64,000 bases of DNA from Nitrosopumilus sp. (GTDB lineage Archaea > Thermoproteota > Nitrososphaeria > Nitrososphaerales > Nitrosopumilaceae). The translations under genes were made by a program, and so were the position numbers. This document shows, piece after piece, positions 25,046 through 33,857 of this stretch (position 1 is the stretch's first letter; the number at the start of each line of letters is the position of its first letter). The stretch spans positions 1 to 64,000 of the forward strand of contig NZ_JAILWA010000007.1 of the NCBI RefSeq assembly GCF_025699255.1, given 5' to 3'. The notes below the pieces were generated by a model. That model had not been told where the DNA came from. It saw only the letters and a list, made by a program, of their open reading frames with translations, and made no database searches.

Positions 25046-26315
25046 TTAATTCTAAAGATTTTGAAACTACTTCTGCACCTTGCAGTAATCCGATGCTTCC
25101 TTTCTTTGCTTGTTCTTCAGTCATCCGTGTGGTTCCATCATTTTTAATGAAATCTCCTGAAACTAATACTGGTACAGGATCATCACTATGTCCTTTGTTT
25201 ATACATGGAGTTGAATGATCTGCAGAGATTACAATTGCTACTTTGCTAGAATCAATATTTTCAACTAGCGTTTTGAAAAATCTTTGATCAATTTCTTCAA
25301 TGTTCTTCATTTTTCCAATTGCATCTCCGTCATGACCAAATTCATCTGGACCTTTTAGATGAACATAAATTGAATTTTGTGTATCCATTGCTTTTGCAGC
25401 TACTCTTGCTTTCTCTTCATAATCTGTCAATCCTCCAGCTTCGAATGCTTTCATTTTAAGAACTTCTGAGATTCCAAGCTCTACTGGCATATCTACTATA
25501 CATGAAAAGTTCATTCCATATTTTTGATTAATTGGAATTACATCTGGATATTTGTTACCTGCATCTCTAAGCAGAATACAACTTAATGCTTTTTTATTTT
25601 CATTTTGTCTTTTTTTGTTTATCTGACTTTCTTTCATTATCTTAATTGATTTTTCTGAAAACTCATTTACCAGATTTGCAGTAAATTTTGCCTCTTCTGT
25701 ATCTTCTAAAGGTAAGCATTTCTCAATTTTTAGAAAATCTCCAACTGCTTTTGCAACACCCATTCCTCCAATGTTACTATATGCAGGATCTGTATTGGTA
25801 ATTCTTGATGATAATTTTTGAGATTCTTTTCTAATTCTTACTGTAACTCTGTGCCCTATTGTTGGAGCTACCACTACTGATACATCTGGAGATGATAATT
25901 CAATCTTGTTTTCAATTTCTTTTGCAACTCCATCTGCATCCTCTTTTTCAATATGTCTTCCTGCTCTTCTGTCGACAATTATTTCGTCATCATTTAATGT
26001 TGAATAATTTCCTCTTAGGGCTAAATCTCCATCTTTGAAATCAATTCCCACTCCGATAGCTTCGATTACTCCTCTACCGGCATAGTCTGCATGTTTGAAT
26101 TTGTATCCTAACATGTTGAAAACTGCAATATCTGATTCTGGAGCGATTCCTTTGCCTACTGAAATTACTTCTCCTATGGCTCCATTACTAGCAATTTTAT
26201 CTAATGTGGGAGTATTTGCAGCCTCTAATGGCGTTTTTCCGTCCAAATCCGGATGTGGTAGATCTCCGACTCCATCTAAAAGAACATAGATCATATGAAC
26301 ATCAGAATTATCCAA
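25029..26315 (-). CDS. apgM: 2,3-bisphosphoglycerate-independent phosphoglycerate mutase (archaeal type)
   Basis: This 428-residue alkaline-phosphatase-superfamily enzyme interconverts 3- and 2-phosphoglycerate. It has the ApgM opening LDGVGDLPHPDLDGKTPLEAANTPTLD, the catalytic-Ser region APESDIAVFNMLGY, and metal ligands in HLKGPDEFGHDGD and ISADHSTPC. It serves gluconeogenesis in an autotroph. Confidence 0.95.
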   Translation of the reverse strand: MDNSDVHMIYVLLDGVGDLPHPDLDGKTPLEAANTPTLDKIASNGAIGEVISVGKGIAPESDIAVFNMLGYKFKHADYAGRGVIEAIGVGIDFKDGDLALRGNYSTLNDDEIIVDRRAGRHIEKEDADGVAKEIENKIELSSPDVSVVVAPTIGHRVTVRIRKESQKLSSRITNTDPAYSNIGGMGVAKAVGDFLKIEKCLPLEDTEEAKFTANLVNEFSEKSIKIMKESQINKKRQNENKKALSCILLRDAGNKYPDVIPINQKYGMNFSCIVDMPVELGISEVLKMKAFEAGGLTDYEEKARVAAKAMDTQNSIYVHLKGPDEFGHDGDAIGKMKNIEEIDQRFFKTLVENIDSSKVAIVISADHSTPCINKGHSDDPVPVLVSGDFIKNDGTTRMTEEQAKKGSIGLLQGAEVVSKSLELIKSQI

Positions 26316-26543
26316 AATATTCCCTGATTGTTCAGGATCTAATTCTCTGTTTTAAATCTTGCAATAATTATTGCGATCAAAATTAAAAATCTCTTTAGTT
26401 GTTTTTTCTTTCGCTAGAGGAATTTGATGAAAATAGTATTTTCTTACTTTTCTTTAATTTTTTTCTGAAAAATATTTTTTAAAATTGGATTCTGATAGAT
26501 CTTAGTAAACGTTTTAACAGACATTTTACTTTCACTAACCATT

Positions 26544-27560
26544 ATGGGGGATATGCGCAAAGATTATGTTTCTGAGCGTTTCATGATTGTCTCAAAGAAA
26601 GATGACAAAGTAGTTGATCCAAAAAAATCCCCTTATGCACCTGGCAATGAATCTATGACTAATCCTTCTGTTTTATCTTTAGTTGCAAAAGATGGTATGT
26701 TACAACGTCTTCAAGATAATGAAGACGAATATGTAAAAGATTGGGCAATCAGAGTTTTTGAAAGTAAAAATCCTATAGTTTCTATTGAAACTGAAAATTC
26801 ATACAGTGACAAACCATTTTACAGTGAACCTGCATATGGATATCATTACATTGTAGTTGCATCTCCTAACGAAAAAGATTCTTTTGCAACAATTGATACT
26901 GAACAGTGGTCAAATGTCCTTGTTGTTGTACAGGATAGACTAAGATGGCTATATACACAAAAGGGCGTGACATATGTTTCAATTTATGGTGATCATGGAG
27001 ATTTGGCAGGTAATGCAAATCCTCACCCACATCTGAATCTCCTAACATTTTCTACAATTCCTCCAGTAATTGAAACTGAAGCTGAAGCCTCTCACAAGAT
27101 TTTAAATGAAAAAGGTGTTTGTCCAATGTGTCAGACTGTGAATGAGGAAATAAGCGGTCCTAGACAAGTCCTTCAAACTGAAGGATTTATTGCATTTTGT
27201 CCGTGGTCTCCGTCATATCCTTATGAATTTTGGATATCTCCAAAAAAACATACTACTAGTTTTTCTAAAATCACTCAAAAAGAAATCAATGATTTGTCTC
27301 TAATATTACGTGCCACTTTGGGTGGCTTATCAAAAACTGTGAAAAATGTTTCATATAATCTGGTTTTTCATTTGTCTCCAGAAAAGAAAAACAGCCGACA
27401 AATTCATTGGCATATTGAAATTTATCCTATCACTAAATCTTGGTCTGGGTTGGAGAGAGGCTATGGGATATTCTTGAATGACATATCTCCTGAACAAGCT
27501 GCTGAAAAGCTTGGAGCTGCTTGTAGGAAAGAATTGGCCAACTTAGTTGGTATTGTGTAG
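26544..27560 (+). CDS. GalT-like HIT-superfamily nucleotidyltransferase
   Basis: This 338-residue protein resembles galactose-1-phosphate uridylyltransferase: GNANPHPHLNLLTF in place of the usual HPHxQ, CPMCQ (possible zinc Cys), the second-half HLSPEKKNSRQIHWHIEIYP. The Gln after the catalytic His pair is Asn here, which may change activity; related proteins include ADP-glucose phosphorylases. A start at the in-frame ATG 26553 is also possible. Confidence 0.8.
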   Translation: MGDMRKDYVSERFMIVSKKDDKVVDPKKSPYAPGNESMTNPSVLSLVAKDGMLQRLQDNEDEYVKDWAIRVFESKNPIVSIETENSYSDKPFYSEPAYGYHYIVVASPNEKDSFATIDTEQWSNVLVVVQDRLRWLYTQKGVTYVSIYGDHGDLAGNANPHPHLNLLTFSTIPPVIETEAEASHKILNEKGVCPMCQTVNEEISGPRQVLQTEGFIAFCPWSPSYPYEFWISPKKHTTSFSKITQKEINDLSLILRATLGGLSKTVKNVSYNLVFHLSPEKKNSRQIHWHIEIYPITKSWSGLERGYGIFLNDISPEQAAEKLGAACRKELANLVGIV

Positions 27561-27601
27561 TTTTCTGAATGGTTTATTTATCGACTAGAATTTGTTAGAA
27601 T

Positions 27602-28042
27602 ATGGCAATAGAGAAATGGTTAGCTATAACCAGTGTTGGTTTGTTTGCTATGTTTGCCGGAGAAATGATTTCCATTTACAATTTTATGACTGATGTTCCT
27701 GAAGCAATAGAATTTTCCATAAAATTTGATGCTGATCCTAAAATTTTCCAATTCATATCTATAGGTGTTGCTCCAGCTGGAATACTAGCTGCTGTTCCTT
27801 TTATTATGACTAGACGTTATGGTTCTAAATCTATTGGGGGATTGATAATTGCAGGAGGGGTAATCATGTTGATAGGAATGATCGTCTGCTATTCTCTAAT
27901 TGAGAAAGTTGACGATGTTTATCTTACAGATGTTGTACAAAATGTACCACTATTGTTTATTGCATTGTCTATTCCTGTTATTGTTGTTGGTGCATACTTG
28001 ACAAAAGAAAAAAAGAAACGACCAAAAAAAGAATTTTTTTAG
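27602..28042 (+). CDS. Four-helix membrane orphan
   Basis: This 146-residue protein has four predicted membrane segments (about 8-26, 53-70, 79-100, 116-135) and a basic cytosolic tail KEKKKRPKKEFF. No family was recognised. It follows the GalT-like gene by 41 bp and converges with a GNAT gene (4-bp overlap). Confidence 0.75.
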   Translation: MAIEKWLAITSVGLFAMFAGEMISIYNFMTDVPEAIEFSIKFDADPKIFQFISIGVAPAGILAAVPFIMTRRYGSKSIGGLIIAGGVIMLIGMIVCYSLIEKVDDVYLTDVVQNVPLLFIALSIPVIVVGAYLTKEKKKRPKKEFF

Positions 28043-28476
28043 TTATGATCTAATCTTAATTCCTTAGCGACTTGTTTGAATCCTAATTTTTCATAAAATG
28101 GTTTTACATCCTCTGTACAATCTAAAATGGTTTTGTAACAGCCTCGTTTTTTTGATATTTCTAGAAGGTATTTCATAATTTTTTCTCCTATTTTTTGGCC
28201 TTGAAATTCTTTATCCACTACAACATCTTCAATATGTCCAACCAAACCTCCATTGTGGATGAATTTTGATTCTATGATGAGCGTTGTAGAACCTACTATT
28301 TTCCCATCTATTTCGGCAACTGCTATGATGTGATCTGGGTTTGAATTGATTTTTTCAAAAATCTCTTCTGCTTTTGATTTTTCAATATTGCTTGCTGGTT
28401 TTAATGAATCCAATGATTTTAGAAATCCTTTCCATAGATCTTCTTTTTTTAATTCTCTGATTATTGGTTCATTCAT
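28039..28476 (-). CDS. GNAT-family N-acetyltransferase
   Basis: The 145 residues show the GNAT core: VVDKEFQGQKIGEKIMKYLLEISKKRG (acetyl-CoA motif A) and FYEKLGFKQV. The motif arrangement resembles glucosamine-6-phosphate N-acetyltransferases. It lies 8 bp downstream of a sugar nucleotidyltransferase gene, so a role in amino-sugar activation is plausible but unproven. Confidence 0.85.
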   Translation of the reverse strand: MNEPIIRELKKEDLWKGFLKSLDSLKPASNIEKSKAEEIFEKINSNPDHIIAVAEIDGKIVGSTTLIIESKFIHNGGLVGHIEDVVVDKEFQGQKIGEKIMKYLLEISKKRGCYKTILDCTEDVKPFYEKLGFKQVAKELRLDHN

Positions 28477-28484
28477 TTTGTTTC

Positions 28485-29186
28485 TTAGTTGTTTCCTCGT
28501 TTTTTTGTGTATTCTTGAAATGCTTTTTGATATGATTCCTTGTTTCCAATGTCCATAAATCCATTTTTAGTAACGAAACTACTGACTAATTTTTTCTTTA
28601 TCATGGCTTTTTTTATTACATCATCCATTCCATATGATTTATTTTTTGGAATAAGACTGAACACTTTTGGTTCCATAACATAACAACCCATGTTTACATT
28701 TGCTTTTATCTCTGGTTTTTCATTCCATTTTATTACTTTGCCTGTTTTTGAAACATCAATTACTCCATACTCTAAATTAGTTTTGTACTCGTTTAAACTC
28801 ATAGTAACAAATGCTTTTTTTGCTTTATGCTGTTTTATCATATTTCTAAGACTAAAATCAAATATTGAATCTCCGTACATACAAACAAAAGTATCTTCAA
28901 TGAACTCTTCTGCTGTTTTTAGTTGACCTGCCGTAGCCAGCGGTTTGTTTGAAATTGCATATTCTATGTTTACTCCAAATTTTCCCCCATCTCCAAAATA
29001 ATCTTCTATTGTTTTTCTAAGATAACTTACACACAAAACAATTGATTTAACTCCATTTTTTTTATTCCAATCTATCAAATGTTCTAGAATTGGTTTTTTT
29101 CCTAATAGTAGCATTGGTTTGGGTGTTTTTTTTGTCAGTGGGAGTAATCTTGTACCTAATCCTCCTGCCAAAATTACTGACTTCAC
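28485..29186 (-). CDS. Sugar-1-phosphate nucleotidyltransferase
   Basis: This 233-residue NTP-transferase begins MKSVILAGGLGTRLLPLTKK (nucleotide-binding GGxGTRL) and has TPKPMLLLGKKPILEHLI and CMYGDSIFDF (metal-binding Asp). It makes an NDP-sugar for glycans, such as those on the S-layer or lipids. Sugar and nucleotide specificity cannot be read. Next to the GNAT gene. Confidence 0.9.
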   Translation of the reverse strand: MKSVILAGGLGTRLLPLTKKTPKPMLLLGKKPILEHLIDWNKKNGVKSIVLCVSYLRKTIEDYFGDGGKFGVNIEYAISNKPLATAGQLKTAEEFIEDTFVCMYGDSIFDFSLRNMIKQHKAKKAFVTMSLNEYKTNLEYGVIDVSKTGKVIKWNEKPEIKANVNMGCYVMEPKVFSLIPKNKSYGMDDVIKKAMIKKKLVSSFVTKNGFMDIGNKESYQKAFQEYTKKRGNN

Positions 29187-29241
29187 AAATCCTATTTGAA
29201 ATATGACTATTTATGTTCAAGGTTAATTTCAAAATAAAATT

Positions 29242-30543
29242 CTAGTCTGAAATTTTTACTAGTTTCTTAATCACTTTTTTTGGTGATTCTCCAAACAGAA
29301 TAATCATAGGCTCTTTTCCAAACCCACCTTTATGAAAAATTATGTCTGGTGGCATGTTTGATTTTTTAATTGCATTTTTTATTCCCCATTTCACTGTTGA
29401 TCCTTTATTTTTTACATTCTTTGGTTCTTGTGTCCTATCATAGCTAGATACTGAAAATTTTGCTTTTTTGATTTTAGCAATTGTTGAATTTTTATATTTT
29501 AAATTTATTGCAGAATAAATTTTTGGAAATTTTTTATTTACTTCTAACAGTGCTGTTGCAACATGCTTTGAACCTCCATATGTCAAATCCCCTGCAACTA
29601 TGACCTCCTTTCCTGCTTTTACAATTCTTCCTGATAATCCTAGTATGTCTTTTGTAGATTTTGGTTTTAGTTTTGAATATACAAAATTTGTTTGGCATTC
29701 TGGAATATTCTTGTAGATGTTTTTGATCTTAACAAATTCGTTGATTGATTGTGATAATTCCGAGTTTATCTTGTCTTTACTCTTGTTTTCTGTAATTTTG
29801 ATTCCTTTTCCCACTTGTTTTGCATTTTTAATTGAATTAAATGTAAATTCTTTAGCTAATTTTACTGCTTCTCGAATTGTTTTTCCACTTACAATATAAA
29901 ACAAAATTGCAGATGAATAATTACATCCACTTCCATGATTTGTTAGTGAAATTTTATTTCCTGAAATTTGATATTCTGTGTTTTTCTCTAAAACAAAATC
30001 TGCTATCTTGTTGTTTTTTTCTTCAATACCTGTAATTACAACATTTTTTGCCCCCATTTTTTGAATATTTTTTGCAATTTTTTTTATTGTATTTTTTGAA
30101 TTTATTTTGGTTTTTGTTAGTATTTCTGCCTCAAATTTGTTTGGGGTGATAATTGTTGCAAGTGGGATTATGTATTTTTGAAAATCTTTGATTGCTTCTT
30201 TTTCAATAAGCAATCCTCCTGTAGTTGATTTTATTACTGGATCTACTACGATTGGAATTTTTATGTTTTTTAGCTGCTGATATATTATTTTGATAATTTC
30301 AGAATTGAAAACCATGCCAATTTTTATTCCTTCAATTTTGAAATCCGATAAAATAGATTCCATTTGATTTTTTAAAATTTTTTTTGAAACTGGTTCAATC
30401 ATTCCAAAACTAGATGTGTTTTGTCCTGTGATTGCAGTGATTACTGTTACCCCGTATACTCCAAATTCTGAAAATGATTTTACATCACTTTGAATTCCTG
30501 CTCCTGATGAAGGATCTGACCCTCCAATGGAAAGTAAATTCAT
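29242..30543 (-). CDS. thiDN: Bifunctional HMP(-P) kinase / thiamine-phosphate synthase (ThiD-ThiN)
   Basis: The 433 residues start at ATG 30543 (MNLLSIGGSDPSSGAGIQSD); an upstream frame extension lacks homology. Residues 1 to about 250 are ThiD, phosphorylating hydroxymethylpyrimidine, with GIKIGMVFN, VVDPVIKSTTGG and LTNHGSGCNYSSA. Residues from about 265 are ThiN (GLSGRIVKAGKEVIVAGDLTYGGSKHVA, KGGFGKEPM), the archaeal replacement for ThiE. It pairs functionally with ThiC at 31285. Confidence 0.95.
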   Translation of the reverse strand: MNLLSIGGSDPSSGAGIQSDVKSFSEFGVYGVTVITAITGQNTSSFGMIEPVSKKILKNQMESILSDFKIEGIKIGMVFNSEIIKIIYQQLKNIKIPIVVDPVIKSTTGGLLIEKEAIKDFQKYIIPLATIITPNKFEAEILTKTKINSKNTIKKIAKNIQKMGAKNVVITGIEEKNNKIADFVLEKNTEYQISGNKISLTNHGSGCNYSSAILFYIVSGKTIREAVKLAKEFTFNSIKNAKQVGKGIKITENKSKDKINSELSQSINEFVKIKNIYKNIPECQTNFVYSKLKPKSTKDILGLSGRIVKAGKEVIVAGDLTYGGSKHVATALLEVNKKFPKIYSAINLKYKNSTIAKIKKAKFSVSSYDRTQEPKNVKNKGSTVKWGIKNAIKKSNMPPDIIFHKGGFGKEPMIILFGESPKKVIKKLVKISD

Positions 30544-30635
30544 TGAATTTTCATATTTTTTAGTACTAATCTGTATTTCTCTTAAACAGAATATTTGTAA
30601 TATCAATTTTATACTTGGATTGATACATTTTATTT

Positions 30636-30827
30636 ATGACAAAAATTCCTTTGATAGATGATTCTCCTCCTGAAATATTACAATGTACAACTTGCTTATT
30701 GCCCATGCAATATCAAACAATTAAAGATGAGAAATTTCTCTGGCAGTGTTTTAAGTGTGGAAAACAATATCTTATTTCCAAAAATATGGATGATGATATT
30801 GAAGAAAGTTGGAGTCCTCCTCGATAG
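30636..30827 (+). CDS. Zinc-ribbon microprotein (63 aa)
   Basis: The protein has C-x2-C (LQCTTCLLPMQY) and C-x2-C (WQCFKCGKQYLIS) about 20 residues apart, a classic zinc ribbon, and an acidic C-terminus. Function unknown; transcription or RNA-linked roles are common for such ribbons. Six bp before the coiled-coil gene, so the two form an operon. Confidence 0.75.
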   Translation: MTKIPLIDDSPPEILQCTTCLLPMQYQTIKDEKFLWQCFKCGKQYLISKNMDDDIEESWSPPR

Positions 30828-30833
30828 ACTGCC

Positions 30834-31052
30834 ATGTCCGAATTAGATTCTTTAAAATCTGAAAATCAAAAACTACGAAATTACATTTCTCTGATTTCAG
30901 CTGAAATTGAATTGTCACAAAGAATTTCTGAAATCCGACAAAATTTTACAAATTCTGAAGATTCTAAACGATTAATCGTGCCTATTTTAGATAGAATTTC
31001 TAAAATAACCTCTGAAAAAGCTATCTTGGAAAACGAACTAAATCTTGATTAG
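30834..31052 (+). CDS. Short coiled-coil protein (72 aa)
   Basis: It reads MSELDSLKSENQKLRNYISL and continues with heptad-like Leu/Ile spacing through residue 70, predicting one long coiled coil or hairpin. No cysteine, no signal. It follows the zinc-ribbon microprotein by 6 bp, so the two may form a small complex; that is inference. Confidence 0.65.
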   Translation: MSELDSLKSENQKLRNYISLISAEIELSQRISEIRQNFTNSEDSKRLIVPILDRISKITSEKAILENELNLD

Positions 31053-31055
31053 TGC

Positions 31056-31154
31056 TTATGCTGATGTTTGAGCAACACAATCATTAGAACAAAATTCGTC
31101 TTTCATACTGTAAAATTCCCTTCCACAATGTCTACACTCTCTGATTGTTCTCAT
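31056..31154 (-). CDS. Zinc-finger microprotein (32 aa)
   Basis: The frame MRTIRECRHCGREFYSMKDE continues FCSNDCVAQTSA. C-x2-C and C-x3-C about 13 residues apart fit a compact zinc finger. It is antisense-adjacent to the coiled-coil gene and divergent from thiC. Coding is supported by Cys placement rather than length. Confidence 0.6.
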   Translation of the reverse strand: MRTIRECRHCGREFYSMKDEFCSNDCVAQTSA

Positions 31155-31284
31155 ATGATCTATACTGCTTTATTGCATAAAAGGTCGATCATTTTTGTTA
31201 ATATAATCTCTAGAAATATTATTGCGATCTGCTTTTTTCTGTTTTTCGTGATTGTTTAAATCAGGCAAAAACATAGAATATGCT

Positions 31285-32613
31285 ATGGCAACTCAAATGA
31301 CTTCAGCTAGACGAGGAGTAGCTACTGAAGAAATGAAACAAGTGGCAAAAGATGAAGATGTTTCATTAGAATGGTTAATCCCAAAAATAGCTAAAGGGTC
31401 TATCATTATTCCAAGTAATAACGTTCGACCTCAGAAAATCCATAATGTTGGTATTGGAAAAGGTCTAAAAACTAAAGTTAATGTCAATATTGGAACTTCC
31501 ACATTAAATGTCAACATTGATGAAGAAGTCGAAAAAGCAAAAGTTGCAATAAAATATCATGCAGATACTATCATGGATCTAAGTGATGGTGGCGATGTAA
31601 AAAAAATTCGTCAAACTTTGTTGGATGTTGCTCCAATCACTTTTGGAACTGTTCCAATCTATGAAGCTTATAACTATGGAGTTGAAGTTCACAAGAATCC
31701 TTTGAATTTAACTGAAGATGATTATCTGAAAGCATTTGAAAATAATGCTAAAGATGGCGTTGATTATACTACAATTCATTGCGGGATTACAAAAGATATT
31801 GCAAAAAGAATTCTTAAAGTTCAAAGATATGGAGGTGTAGTAAGTAAAGGTGGAACAATAACTGCTGCATGGATGTTAAAACATGATAAAGAAAACCCCT
31901 ATGTGACTCATTATGATTACATGATGGAAATTGCCAAAAAATATGATGTTACATTTAGCCTTGGTGATGCCTTAAGACCAGGCTCGATATTGGATTCTCA
32001 TGATGAATTACAAGTTCAAGAGATGATCAACATTTCTAGATTGACCAAACGTGCACATGAGCAGGATGTTCAGGTGATGGTTGAAGGTCCAGGACATGTT
32101 CCATTAAATGAAGTTGCAGCAAATGTGAGGTTGGCAAAATCTCTAATTGGTGATGTTCCGTATTATGTTTTAGGTCCCCTTGTAACTGATGTTGCATCTG
32201 GTCATGATCATATTGCAAGTGCTATTGGTGCAGCAGTTTCTGCTAGTGAAGGTGTTGATCTTTTATGTTATCTAACTCCTTCAGAACATTTGGCATTGCC
32301 AAATGCTGAAGAAGTAAAAGCAGGATTAATCGCATATAGAATTGCAGCTCATGCTGGTGATCTTGTAAAAATTCGTGACAAGGTAATAAAATGGGACATG
32401 GAAATGACTGAAGCTAGACGTACTTTAGATTGGGAAAAACAACTTGCATTATCAATTGACCCTGAAGAAGCTGCAAAAATTCATAGCAGAACAGGCCAAC
32501 ACCCTGGAAACAATGTCCCATGTACAATGTGTGGTGGTGCTTGTGTCTATATGATGTTGCCACAACAGAAAAAGTATGATAAAGAAAATGAAAATCTACA
32601 ACAAATTGAATAA
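31285..32613 (+). CDS. thiC: Phosphomethylpyrimidine synthase ThiC
   Basis: This radical SAM enzyme converts AIR to HMP-P for thiamine. ATG 31285 (MATQMTSARRG) is chosen over an upstream TTG; 442 residues. TTIHCGI, SLGDALRPGSI, VEGPGHVPLNE and LGPLVTDVASGHDHI are family blocks. The C-terminal cluster motif is CTMCGGAC (C-x2-C-x3-C), one residue shorter than the C-x2-C-x4-C of E. coli ThiC. No TPP riboswitch was recognised in the 130 bp upstream. Confidence 0.96.
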   Translation: MATQMTSARRGVATEEMKQVAKDEDVSLEWLIPKIAKGSIIIPSNNVRPQKIHNVGIGKGLKTKVNVNIGTSTLNVNIDEEVEKAKVAIKYHADTIMDLSDGGDVKKIRQTLLDVAPITFGTVPIYEAYNYGVEVHKNPLNLTEDDYLKAFENNAKDGVDYTTIHCGITKDIAKRILKVQRYGGVVSKGGTITAAWMLKHDKENPYVTHYDYMMEIAKKYDVTFSLGDALRPGSILDSHDELQVQEMINISRLTKRAHEQDVQVMVEGPGHVPLNEVAANVRLAKSLIGDVPYYVLGPLVTDVASGHDHIASAIGAAVSASEGVDLLCYLTPSEHLALPNAEEVKAGLIAYRIAAHAGDLVKIRDKVIKWDMEMTEARRTLDWEKQLALSIDPEEAAKIHSRTGQHPGNNVPCTMCGGACVYMMLPQQKKYDKENENLQQIE

Positions 32614-33000
32614 TACTTTTTGAAGACTGGGAACTGTTTCAAAATTTTCTAATTCTTCTATTTCTATCCATTTAAAATCTGAGTTTTCCCAATTTAGTTT
32701 GATTTCTGGCTTGCTTGATTCAAATAAAAATGGGAATATTTCCCATTCATGATTTTTATATTGTGGTGAGTTTACTTTCATTTCTTCAGTCGCTTTGATC
32801 AAAGTAATTTTATCTTCTGAAATTCCTACTTCTTCAAAAATCTCTATTTTTGCTCTTGATAGGGGTTCTTCATTATTTTCAATAATGCCACTAATTCCAG
32901 CCCATAATCCTTTCATGGATTTTACTTTATCACTTCGTTTCAGAATTAATAATTTGTCATTATCTCTAATGAATGATGTAACAATTTTTGTTGAGCGCAT
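32596..33000 (-). CDS. NUDIX hydrolase
   Basis: The 134 residues carry a Nudix box starting G-x5-E at GIIENNE and ending IEIFEEVGI, with the catalytic EExG retained but the usual Arg of REUxEE replaced by Ile. Substrates are nucleoside diphosphate derivatives; which one is unknown. Tail overlaps thiC by 18 bp. It lies 5 bp after tyrA and may be part of the aro transcript. Confidence 0.85.
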   Translation of the reverse strand: MRSTKIVTSFIRDNDKLLILKRSDKVKSMKGLWAGISGIIENNEEPLSRAKIEIFEEVGISEDKITLIKATEEMKVNSPQYKNHEWEIFPFLFESSKPEIKLNWENSDFKWIEIEELENFETVPSLQKVLFNLL

Positions 33001-33005
33001 GTCTG

Positions 33006-33857
33006 CTATTTTTCAACTGCTTTTACCATTTTTGTGAGTTTTTTATATGATTCATTGATGTCTGTATGCTTGGCTAATCTCTCTTGACACTCTTTGATAT
33101 AATTCACAACTTCCTCTGTCTTTGATTCTTGAACAGATGTGAGTAATCGTCCGATGTCCTTCCATAATTCTTCTGCAACTCTACGAATTTCTGGGTTTGC
33201 TATGATAGTTTCAATTAGTTCAGGTGATTCTGTCATGATGCTTTCTGCTAGAGTTTTTTGAACTCTAAATGTTGTACCTGACATTTTTTCAGTTAAATTC
33301 ATTTTTTCATCTTTTGAAATAATGTTTGCAAATACTAGATTCATTAAATGGGTTAATCCTAAAATTACTGCAATTTTTTTATCGTGTTCAACTGCATCAA
33401 TTGTAACAAAATTTGCTCCTTCAAATAATGTTTTTGCAACTGTTAATTCTTTTTTAGCATCTTTTATTGGGACTGAAATAATGTTTTGACCTTTGATCGT
33501 TTTAACTCCTGGACCAAACATTGGATGAATACAAATAGGATTAATTTTTGCAGGCATTTTAGATAATGATGAGACTACTTTTGATTTCTCAGATGATATT
33601 TCGATGAGATATGTTCCTCTCTTCATCTCTTTTGCAATTAGTCTAATTATTTCAGGTGTTCTTCTTGTAGGGGTACACAAAACAACATAATCTGCACTCA
33701 AAATTCCTCCAACCAATGATTCTGCAATCTTTAGCCCTTTTGTTGAAATTTTATTTTCTGAATCATACCCTGTAACTTCAAAACCTGAATCTGCAAAAAA
33801 CTTTGTAAACCATTGACCCATTTGACCTCCTGCACCTACTACTGTGACTTTCTTCAT
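33006..33857 (-). CDS. tyrA: Prephenate/arogenate dehydrogenase
   Basis: This 283-residue protein has Rossmann motif VTVVGAGGQMGQWFTKFFADSG, ADYVVLCTPTRRTPEII, and the catalytic-His region ICIHPMFGPGVK. It oxidatively decarboxylates prephenate or arogenate towards tyrosine. Overlaps the upstream chorismate mutase-aminotransferase gene by 4 bp. Confidence 0.93.
   Translation of the reverse strand: MKKVTVVGAGGQMGQWFTKFFADSGFEVTGYDSENKISTKGLKIAESLVGGILSADYVVLCTPTRRTPEIIRLIAKEMKRGTYLIEISSEKSKVVSSLSKMPAKINPICIHPMFGPGVKTIKGQNIISVPIKDAKKELTVAKTLFEGANFVTIDAVEHDKKIAVILGLTHLMNLVFANIISKDEKMNLTEKMSGTTFRVQKTLAESIMTESPELIETIIANPEIRRVAEELWKDIGRLLTSVQESKTEEVVNYIKECQERLAKHTDINESYKKLTKMVKAVEK

Noticed and set aside
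31155-31284. Possible TPP riboswitch upstream of thiC
   Set aside because: The conserved CTGAGA and the thi-box helices are not present; nothing else folds clearly.
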